DNA of 64,000 nt, from NCBI GenBank assembly GCA_013396755.1, contig VWZF01002523.1, positions 385,573 to 449,572 of the forward strand. The letters run 5' to 3'. Shown here one piece after another: positions 37,125 through 46,286 of this stretch. The notes beneath the pieces were generated by a model that made no database searches, had not been told where the DNA came from, and worked only from the letters and a program-made list of their open reading frames with translations. Position 1 is the stretch's first letter. Every line of letters begins with the position of its first letter. The translations under genes were made by a program, and so were the position numbers. The stretch is from Sclerurus mexicanus (lineage: Eukaryota; Chordata; Aves; Passeriformes; Furnariidae).

Positions 37125-38263
37125 CTGCAGCAAGACACAGCGACAGGCATCAGTCATCCCCTACACAGCAACAGCCGCAGGAGGTAGCTCAGCTGTATTG
37201 TAATGGGGGAAATTCAGAGATGCTGACAACCAGGCTTCAGAGGGAAGCAAGCAAGGGAAAACCAGCCACATCACCTCTATGGGCTTTGGAGGACAGGTTA
37301 GTCTCACAACACCCTTCCAGGCTTTGCTAAAGAGACGGGGCTGGGTGCTCCTGCTCAGGACAATCTGGGGACATGAATAAACCAGATCCTAGTGGGCAAA
37401 CTGGATGTCTCTTTTTGAGACATGCCAATCTCTTCCTGTGACAAATCTTGCCCAGTGGGAACCAATGCTTTGTCTGGGTGTCCAGGCACATTATGGCATT
37501 AAAAACCACTTCATATAAAAAAAAAAAATAGCAGCAGTGGGTGAACTAGGGTGCTTCCAGCAGTGACCTCCAACACACAGGCTTCCTCCCAGCCCAAGCT
37601 CATTCCCACCCGTGGAGGCAGCCCAGAAACTCCAGCCCAGAGCCAGGCAGGCCAACAGGCACACACTGTCCCACTACTGCCCCACAGACAGCATGGCTCT
37701 TGCCGGAGCAGCTCTGGCACCCTGCCCGAAGGAGGACTCAGGGGTGCCTTGCCTGCAGTGACCCACTCTGCCCACCCAAAGGGTGATGCCCATCTCCCTT
37801 GCAGACTCCCCGACCGGGTACCCAGAGCCTACCCCAAGGGGGTAGCAGGGAGCACCCACCTCAGCGAGGCTGCTTTGGGGTGCCCAGGCTGGGGGCCCTC
37901 AAACCTGCCCACCGAGGGGTGCCAACCCAAGGGGCACACTGCCCTGCCAGTAGGGGTGAGTTTGGGGGCGAGGAAGCCCGTATTCCCAAAGGAGTTGGGT
38001 GTTCCCGTCTCTGGCTGAGGGCAGTAGTTTGGAGACACAGTTTGCCCTGGGGGAGATGGGTAAGAACTATAGGAACAGGGGGTGCCTGCGAGGGTCCCTG
38101 AGAAGGGGAGTCTGGAGATCCGAGGGAGGATCGGGGCTGCCCAGGCTGTGCAGCGGGGGGGTCGGGGTATGGGTTGCTGGACCTTGGGGGTGCCGGTGCC
38201 CGGGGGTGTGAGAGTTGCTGGGGTGCCGGTGCCCGGGGGTGCCCGGGGGTGTAGGGGTGCTGG
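37125..38263 (-). other. UHMK1: UHMK1 first intron and GC-rich flank of the N gap
   Basis: No coding exon is recognised. From about 38150 to 38263 it becomes repetitive, with two copies of a GGGGTGCCGGTGCCCGGGGG-type unit, apparently the edge of the minisatellite that enters the N gap. The rest is ordinary intron sequence. Confidence 0.5.
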
Positions 38264-38596
38264 NNNNNNNNNNNNNNNNNNNNNNNNNNNNNNNNNNNNN
38301 NNNNNNNNNNNNNNNNNNNNNNNNNNNNNNNNNNNNNNNNNNNNNNNNNNNNNNNNNNNNNNNNNNNNNNNNNNNNNNNNNNNNNNNNNNNNNNNNNNNN
38401 NNNNNNNNNNNNNNNNNNNNNNNNNNNNNNNNNNNNNNNNNNNNNNNNNNNNNNNNNNNNNNNNNNNNNNNNNNNNNNNNNNNNNNNNNNNNNNNNNNNN
38501 NNNNNNNNNNNNNNNNNNNNNNNNNNNNNNNNNNNNNNNNNNNNNNNNNNNNNNNNNNNNNNNNNNNNNNNNNNNNNNNNNNNNNNNNNNNNNNNN
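38264..38596. other. Assembly gap (333 N)
   Basis: Unknown bases flanked on both sides by GC-rich tandem repeats. It lies between exon 2 of UHMK1 and the 3' end of C1orf226, where UHMK1 exon 1 and its CpG-island promoter are expected. Confidence 0.98.
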
Positions 38597-38815
38597 CCGG
38601 GGAACGGAGCATCGGCACCCCCGGGGAACGGAGCACCGGCACCCCCGGGGAAGGGAGCACCGGCACCCCCGGGGAAGGGAGCACCGGCACCCCCGGGGAA
38701 CGGAGCATCGGCACCCCCGGGGAACGGAGCACCGGCACCCCCGGGGAAGGGAGCGGCGGCACCCCCGGGGAACGGAGCACCGGCACCCCCGGGGAACGGA
38801 GCGGTGGCACCCCCG
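38597..38815. repeat. 24-bp GC-rich minisatellite, about 9 copies
   Basis: About nine copies of a 24-bp unit (first copy at 38597-38620) differ only at two or three fixed positions (AACGG or AAGGG, CATCGG or CACCGG, GCGGCGG or GGTGGC). The array starts right at the N gap and probably continues into it. Because the unit length is a multiple of three and contains no stop, several frames on both strands stay open as octapeptide repeats, for example (AGAPFPGG)n on the minus strand. Confidence 0.92.
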
Positions 38816-39159
38816 GCACTGGCGGCGTCTGGTCCCCTCAGCCGCGCACAGGCGGCCCCCAGCACTCCAAGTAGCACTGGCAGATCCCGGACCATCAGCA
38901 CCGCGGGGGTACAAGCAGGCTCCAGCACCCTCAGTACCCCCGGGGTCACATCTCCTCAGCCCAGACACCAGCGAGGGCTCCTGTCTCCTCAATGCCAAGC
39001 ACACCAGGGCAGCCAAGTCCCCTCTCAGCCTGGGCACCACTAAACTCCCCCCAGGCCCCCTGGCTCCCTGCTGGATCTCCCGGGATGGGGGACCCCTGTG
39101 CAGCTGCAAGGCTCGTGCAGGGGGTCCCCACCCATCAAGGGACTGCCACATGTCAGTGG

Positions 39160-40798
39160 GTAAAAAAGAAGAAAAAATTTATTGTGCAATCTGGATCTTT
39201 TGTCCCAAGCCACACACCGCCTGACAACATAAATAGAGCGACTGGACTGGCCATCAGTGTGATGACCCTTCTCTTAAGAGGAAGGTTCCTTTGGGATCGC
39301 AGAGATGGAAGATGCTGGTTCCTCAGAGAGGGGCAACAAGCCCTGGTTTCCATCAACACCCACAGTGCTGCACAGGTGTGGGCAGCACACAAACACACAT
39401 ACACAGATCCTTGTTTGGGGCGGGACCGGCCATGCACAGCCTGATCACGTTGTACACAGCGTGTGTAACACCTGAGCACCAACCACAGGCTCTCTGTGCA
39501 CCCTTGTGTCCCCTTTGCTCTTGAGCAGGGCTTTCGCAGCGCCGAGAGCCGCAGAGCCCCAGCACCACCGTGGCACCACCATGCCGACAGCAAGGAGATG
39601 GGTGGCTGCTCCCAGGGCAAAGGGATCCACGCTCACAGCCTCCTTCAGTGCAACAACATGGCTTTGGGTGGTGGAAGACATTTCTTTGGCCCAACCACCC
39701 TCCATGGCCCAGAAGGAGCTGCAAGCAGAGGTGCCCATCCACAAGCTTCTTGACTCCTCCAGCCCAAATCTGGGCTTTGGAGCTTTTCTTCTCAAAGTCA
39801 CTTTTGTGGTGAGGGTGTGCGTAAAAGCTCTAAGCAAAAACTTCCATCTCATAGCTGCTTCTTTGCACTGGCCCAGGGGTTGACAGGTTGGCTAACCACT
39901 CCTGTAATCCATGGCGATACACTCACAGAGCAGTATAAGAGGACCACGTGGCTTCTTGTGTCCCAGTCTTGCAAAGACATCACTGTCCCAGGAAATAAAA
40001 GGGATCAGTGACACTGGCCCACACGGAGTGGGCTGCCTGCCTGGACAGGTCAGTCCTGTCTGTGATGGCTGGAGCAAGACCAGGAAACAAGCAGGAGCTG
40101 GAAGGGGGTCTCACAGGAGCTTGGCTTCCCACCAGAGCCCGCTGACCTGTGCAGTCCCAAGTGTCCAGCCCTCCTCCCCACCAAAGCCCATGCCATGAGC
40201 AGGTTTCCTGCATCTGGAGCTCTGCTGCAAAGAGATGGCACTGGGCAGAATACTGCCATGGGGTCAGTGCCTGAAGAAGGTGCTGGGCACATTTGCCCTC
40301 CCTGGCACCAGGCACTAGGACTGCTGGCACCTTGGGATGGGATATCTCAGCAAGCATATGGCATAAGCTGGACCAAGGCACTCAGTGCAGAAATGGGGAA
40401 CAACAGTATGAGATGCTCCCTCCAGCAGAGCTGATGGGGTTGGGGCAGGCTGGCACTTCTGCCCCCACACACTCCCTTGTTCCCCAGCTCAGAACGGCCC
40501 CTGGATGCAGATGGGGTGGTAGTACACTATGGCAGGACAGGAGCTTGGCACTGACCAGGGTGAACAGGCCCAGGATGGGTCTGCAGAAGCCATGGCAGGA
40601 CAGGCTGTGCCCCTCCTGGGAATTTGGGGAGAACCAGGTTGTCATGGCTCTCTACACCCCACACTGGGGCAGCAATGGCTCCTTCCACCCTGAGGCTCCT
40701 TCCTCTCAAAATAAAGAACCCAAAAATGGCAAGTGGCAGCAAGAGACATGTTTGGGAGAGCCAGCCCCCACAGTGCCCCTGTCAGGGCTCCCCCACTG
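39160..40798 (-). other. C1orf226: C1orf226 3' UTR with poly(A) signal
   Basis: This follows the stop codon at 40799 on the minus strand. A minus-strand AATAAA lies at 39183-39178 and is followed by a U-rich tract, so cleavage is likely near 39160. I see no other gene in this stretch. Confidence 0.65.
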
Positions 40799-41640
40799 CT
40801 ACTCAAAGGACAGTAAGTCAGGATGGGTCCCCTCCACCTCCCAGCTGGGAGTATGTGGCTCCAGCCGCCCTGTGCTCCCTGGTGGCTCATGCTCAAGCCC
40901 TGGTCTCCGTGAGGGCTTCTCTGTGGGGGGTGACATCTCAGTGGCGCTCTCACCCACTCGCCACTGGCTCTCCTGGCTGCCCTTATGGATGAGGTCAGGC
41001 ACAGGTAGGGCACCAGTGGGCTGGTTTCTGCTGGGCTCTGGGGTGCCTGTCGTGCTGGGCACTCCAGGGCATTCTGGAGGGGACAGGTCCCCCATCTCCA
41101 ATTGCTCCTCTGCAAGGCCAAGGTGGGCTGTGGGAGGTTCTGGAGGCTCCTCTGTGCCACTCCTTGTGCTGGTCCCCTCTGGTTGTGGAGCGATGAGCAT
41201 GTCCTGTGGGGTCTTCAGGGCGCGTGGTGTCCGCTTCCTGGTGATGGGGGGTGGCGGGTCCAGCCGAGGAAAGGCATCCAGCCCCACAGCCCTGCAAGCA
41301 CAGAGAGAAAGTCACATACAATCCCATGCTGAGGCCCCTCCAGCTGTCCCAATGGCCCCACCATGGGGTGCACACTGCAGGACACTCACCCGTCCTCAAC
41401 AGCCAGCTGTGTTGTGCCCAGCATGGCGCCCACACTGGCATTCACTTCCATCACTCCCACACTCCCAGCTGGCTCCTTTCGGCGCAGGAGGTCGTTCACC
41501 TTGGCCCCCATGGCCTTGCCCAGGTTGCGGAGGTGTTGGCTGCTGGCAGGACGGGAGTGTTGCAGCACAGTGCCTGCCGAGGTAGAGACGTGCTGCGGCC
41601 GTGGGGTGGGTGCTGTGCTGGCACTGGCATTCTCAAACAT
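40799..41640 (-). CDS. C1orf226: C1orf226 ortholog, two coding exons
   Basis: A protein of unknown biochemical function that is conserved in vertebrates next to NOS1AP. Minus-strand exons 41640-41390 and 41291-40799 join in phase (GAC GG|G GCT) to give 247 aa. The start MFEN follows a 3' splice acceptor and matches the human N-terminus. Conserved blocks are LRNLGKAMGAKVNDLLRRKE with SVGV in exon 1, and FPRLDPPPPITRKRTPRALK, QDMLI, VPDLIHK and the C-terminal HPDLLSFE in exon 2. The middle is Pro/Ser/Glu-rich, low complexity and poorly conserved. No signal peptide or membrane helix is seen, so a soluble intracellular protein is likely. The splice acceptor at 41653-41652, with open codons before MFEN, means there is an upstream exon (see findings). 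Confidence 0.93.
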
Positions 41641-41923
41641 GCTCTGGTCCACTGGAGGAGGAAAGGGAACAGAGAGGGGGTGTGAGCCGGGCTGGAGAGA
41701 GGATCCCAGCAAGGGCAGCTGGCCTGAAGCTGCCTGCCAGCAGTATGGGAATGCAATCCTAGGGACAGGGAGGCTGCTCCTGCAGCCCCGCAGAGGCTGT
41801 GGGCAGCGAGGCCAGGGCTGCACAGGGCAGTGCATGCATGGGAGAGAGCATGGGGCAAGACAGGGTAGCAGTGAGCCCAGGGCTCCACGCTGGCACTGCC
41901 AACACACTGAGAGCTTCTCTTAC

Positions 41924-41980
41924 CTGACACTGAGCGACTGGGAAAGCAGGTTGTGGAAAGAAAGAGAGAGAGAGCATTTA
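41924..41980 (-). other. C1orf226: Possible upstream (5') exon of C1orf226
   Basis: A good minus-strand donor (GTAAGAG, GT at 41923-41922) closes a short segment preceded by a pyrimidine-rich run. An ATG here would read out of frame with MFEN, so it would be a noncoding leader exon. The 5' limit is unknown; the segment could even be a 14-nt exon after a CCCAG acceptor at about 41938. Confidence 0.3.
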
Positions 41981-44900
41981 CCGAGGGAATGGCAAGGGCA
42001 AGGCCTGTCCCTTCCACACTGCCAGGTGAGGTATGCTGCTGACCTTCCACCCGGACCTGGTGTGCTACCTTGTGGAGTTGGGACTCACGTGCGGCCATGT
42101 CACTAGGCCCTGGCAAAGACGCAGGAGCTTCAGTGGGGGCACCCACAGCCTGGGCTCTGCACTGCCCACCCCACCAAGGCTCCCTCAGCCCAGCCCAGCC
42201 CAGACTGGGTCTGTGTGGTGGGTGGCAGTAGGAGTTTTCTGGAGACCTGTGGGTTTCTGCAGTCACACCCCACCTCCGAGCTACACTGGCTTCTCCCCCA
42301 TGTTTTCCCAGCAAGAGTCCTTGAAGCTGTGGGTGCTGCCCCTGGGAGTGCCAGCTCAGACCCCCCATGGCTGCCCACATGTCAGTGTGGCTCTCTGTGT
42401 GATGGCTCCAGCCTGCTGCTGGGTGAGCCTGGTGCGGCCAGGGCCTCAGTGCCCACCAGCATCCTGTGCCCAGCTCTACCTCTGCATCCCAGGGGCATGT
42501 ACTGGGACAAAGCCAACCACCTCCACATCCCATGGAGAAAGACAAAGGAAGGTTTCCCAGCACCGCTTCCAACTCTGTGGGGAGCCAGACTCTTACAGGG
42601 ACCCCTAAGTCACCTGCAGGCCCTTTCTTCTGCAGTCTGTAGACCCACAGTCCTGCTGACCAGCAAGCTCCCTGCAGCACCTACCAGCCCTGGGGTTCAT
42701 TCTACAGCTACTTCATCTGCACTACAGGAGACCCACAGCAGTGCCTGTGTGGCCTCTACTCCATCCTGACAACCTCTTGGAGAGCATCTGCTCCTCCTCT
42801 GGCTCCTCAAATAACCCTCAAGCCCCTGAGAGGGACAGGATGGCCAGCAGCAGAGCCAGCATCATTCCAGGACATCCTCACTGCTTCCCAGTGCCAGCCT
42901 GTGCTCCAGCATGTGTACCAGTGCATGTCGTGCTGCTGCATCTTCCCCACACTGTGGTCAGTCCAGACTCAAATCCAGCACAGTTCCCAGTAGGGCTACA
43001 GCTGCAAGAAGTTCTACCACAGGCTCGAGGCCCCGAGGGAGCAGGAGCACAAGGCTCAGGAGGCTGCAGTTCCCAAGGTGTCCACGTAGCCCCAGCAGCC
43101 AGGCAGCCACCACGGGAGGGCACTGCTCCATCGCTCCTGCCAGCAGCAGAAGAAATTGGTTTTGGATCAGCCAGCCCTGCCTCTGTGCTGCTCTTGGCTA
43201 TGAAACACTTCTGCCATCCTTTGAGAGGCTCTTCCCTACATTTCTTTCCCCAGAAGACAAAAATCTCCTGAGCTCCTGAAAGTGCTGCTTAGCATTTCTG
43301 CATGTCCCTGCAGAGGAGCTCTGCAGATGCCAGGAACCCCCTGGTACCCTCAAGATGCTGCGTCAGCCCTGAGACAAGCCTGCGCTGTGTGGTGGCTGAA
43401 GGGAAGACTGAAACCCCTTTACTCCCAAGCAACACTCAGGGCACCTTACTCTCATGGGTAGCCTGTGGCTGGCACCACAACAGGGGTCCCACTAGGCTTA
43501 GGTTGGAGGAGGTCTGTACAAGGCCAGAGGATGCCACTGCTGGTGCTGGACCCATCGTGGAGGGGGAAAGAAGTATAGAAAGAGAGAGAGTCAGTGAGAA
43601 GAAAAAGACAACAGAAAGCCTTGAGAAATAGAAAGATTTATTTAGCAAAAGCCAGTTGACTAATGACAACACCCAAGGGTTAAGTGCACTTACATTGACA
43701 GATTGGTTTCCCAGATAGATTGAGTCAACAGTTAGTAATATGACAGTTGTAGGAAAAGAAAGGACAAAAAATATAGCTATAAATCCCCTGTCAAGGTCCA
43801 TAATAAAAGTGAGAGGCTAGAGAGTCATCCTGGAGGCAGCACTGACTTAGGAGGAGGGTCATTTACACATGTACACCTGTGGTGCGGCATGATGCTGGCA
43901 GGTTCCCACCCGGCTCCAGCAGCACTCACTCAGCCTGTGGGGCACCTGCCACTCTCCCCTGTGGGTAGAGTGCCAGGCAGGAGCCCGAACCCACAGCTGG
44001 TCCTGATAGCTCCTTGCAGGACACTACCTGGGCTGTGTGTGTGTGGAGCAGGGATGGACCAGAGTGGTGTCTCAGGAGATGGCTCCTCCCTGCCTGCCTT
44101 CTGAGGCAGCCCAGTCTGTAAGAGATCTCTGGCCTACTGCTGCTCCTCCTAGGCTCTCCCTTCATCTGCCCTGTGTATACAGCTGAGCTCCTGCTTGAAT
44201 GATCTGTCTGCCCACATGCCCTCTCCAAACTCACCCATGCATTCCTACCCTGTCTGTGCCATGTTCTGTGCATGCTGCCATACCCACTTCTTCCTCCTAG
44301 CTGGAGCAGCCTCCCACTCCGTGCTTTCACCTCCAACTGCTGCAAGCTTGCAGGTGGGATGTTGGGGCTGGCACACTGTTCTGCCCACAGCGGTGTGGGA
44401 CAGGGCACATGGAGGTAGCGGTGGCCAGAGGACAGGAGCACCCATGTACCAAACAGCACCCTCTCCCACTCTGCCCCTTCTGTGGCTGGTGCAGGGGCTT
44501 CCCTGGACATTAGCGCACTGCTGGGGACACTAAAACATGTCCATCCTTCCTTCCTTCCTTCCTTCCTTCCTTCCTTCCTTCCTGCTAGGACTCTCTAGCT
44601 TCTCACAGCATCCAGCCCTGTGTTGTGACAGAGGGTGCATAGCACAGCTCATACTGACCCTGGGGGTCTCATCCACACCTCACTCCTCAGCAGCCCTCAG
44701 TCCCAAGGGGACCTGGGCAAAAAGAAGTGATGGACCTTCCTCAGCAGCCAGGCTAGGCCCTGGAGGAGAGCAAGAGCTGGTGTCAGCCAGGGGTTAGTTG
44801 CAGGCAGATCAAGCAGAGACAGAACTGGCAAAGATGAGAGCAGCAGGGAAGCAACAAAGCAAAGCAGAAGCAGGATAGAGGGGAGGATGGGGAGAAAGAC

Positions 44901-46286
44901 AACTGTGCCAATCCCCACCTCATCAAGTGTTTCCATATGGAGCAGGGCAGATATCAGGACTCTGGGTCATACCCCTTCAGTTGTGCCCTCCTAAAGGCTG
45001 CAGGACCAGGCAGGTGATAAAAGTGGTTGCAGAAAAGAAGCAAGCTCTGGATCCCTTGGAGGCCCCCACAGATGGGTCTCAGCCATGAGCATCTTGGGGG
45101 CTGGTGGGGGATCCTGAGATCTTGGATCCACTTTTCTGGAGGGTGTAAACCAGAGACGTGACAGAGCCCCTCTGCAGAGATGAGCAGTTCACTCCCCATG
45201 GAGGGGTGGAAGTGTGCTCATCCCTGCAGATGCCAATGCCAGCAATGCAAGCCCCAGTCCTGGTCTGGGGGAAAACAACTGCTTGGAAATGGGAGAGTTT
45301 GTCTATAAAGCAAAGCAGGGAATTCATGGGGATGGGGGTGCAAGGAAGTGTTTGAAAAAAGTGACTTGAGAGCACCAAAAATACTTTGAAACCTGGCAGG
45401 TGTGCCAAAGAGCTGAAGGACTAGATGATGACAGGGAGGATACTCCACAGCCCACTGCATGCCCTGGCTCTCTGCTCCACACTGAGCTGTGCCTTCCTCT
45501 CTGCTCCACAGCCTGAGAGAGGAGTGTCTGTGCCCACATGCCCTCCCCCTGCTTCAGGCTGGGACAAACTCTGTCCTGGAAGTGCCACAACCTCCTGAAG
45601 GAACTGCCTGCACTTGACCAGCCTGCACAACCTTATTTCACCCCTTCAACTCCTTTCCAGGCTCATCCCCACTGTCCCTCAATGCTTTCACCTCTTGCTC
45701 ACAGACCCACTACAACAGTGCACTGTCACCAACCCTAACATAGCATGACCCTGTCCTTGTCTCCCACCCTGTCCACCACGTAGAGAGCCTGACCACTTGT
45801 CAGCCACTCTGACCCTGCTCACCACCCCAGCACTGCCCCCTCAGTCCCTTTTGTCCCCATTCACTGCCCTGTGCCTCCTCTATTACTGCCTCAGAAAAAA
45901 CCCTTCCTCTGCTTTACTGCTTCCCCAACAGCAGCAGGGGCTAATCCAAAAGAAGTCCCCTGTTTCTGCCTCAGTTTGTGGGGGGATAGGGACCAGAGGG
46001 GAGCACAAGAAGGTGTTAGCTCACTGTCCACTGAGAAGCAGGGATGCTCCAGCTCAGCACACAAGCCCATGCACGCTAGAGCACAGCACACCCGGCACAC
46101 TCCCTCAGCACAACTCCATCCTCAACTCCATACTCCTTCTGACTGGCTGCCAGAAGCCTCACACTCCCTCCTCCACCCCCCTCCATCTGGGCTGACCTGT
46201 CCCTGCCAGGACCACTGGGCTATGCCCAGGGTCTGTCCCAGCTCCAGCAGGTCCTGGCTGCTCCGCACCACCTCCTGCTGACCCCC
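41981..46286. other. Sequence between C1orf226 and NOS1AP terminal exon
   Basis: It contains the NOS1AP 3' UTR at its right end and otherwise no recognised gene. A minus-strand AATAAA at 43642-43637 could end a 2.6-kb NOS1AP 3' UTR. Several plus-strand open frames (for example 42215-42769 and 42741-43271) have no family resemblance and no splice support that I can see. Confidence 0.4.
44545..44582. repeat. (TTCC)n tetranucleotide microsatellite
   Basis: About nine perfect copies of CCTT, pyrimidine-rich on the plus strand. Confidence 0.95.

Noticed and set aside
37829..39151. Very long open frames across the N gap on both strands, one with a hydrophobic start
   Set aside because: They exist because the 24-bp repeat has no stops and the Ns are read as unknown residues. 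Several frames are open at once, and no known protein family is matched.
40293..41585. 430-codon plus-strand open frame
   Set aside because: It is the antisense shadow of the C1orf226 coding exons and 3' UTR; the minus-strand match to C1orf226 is unambiguous.
42215..43271. Overlapping plus-strand open frames of 176-191 codons between C1orf226 and NOS1AP, with a HLHIPW-like string that recalls an IRF DNA-binding domain
   Set aside because: The likeness covers only a few residues and the other conserved tryptophans of the IRF fold are absent. The composition is low-complexity Pro/Ser. No splice or start evidence.
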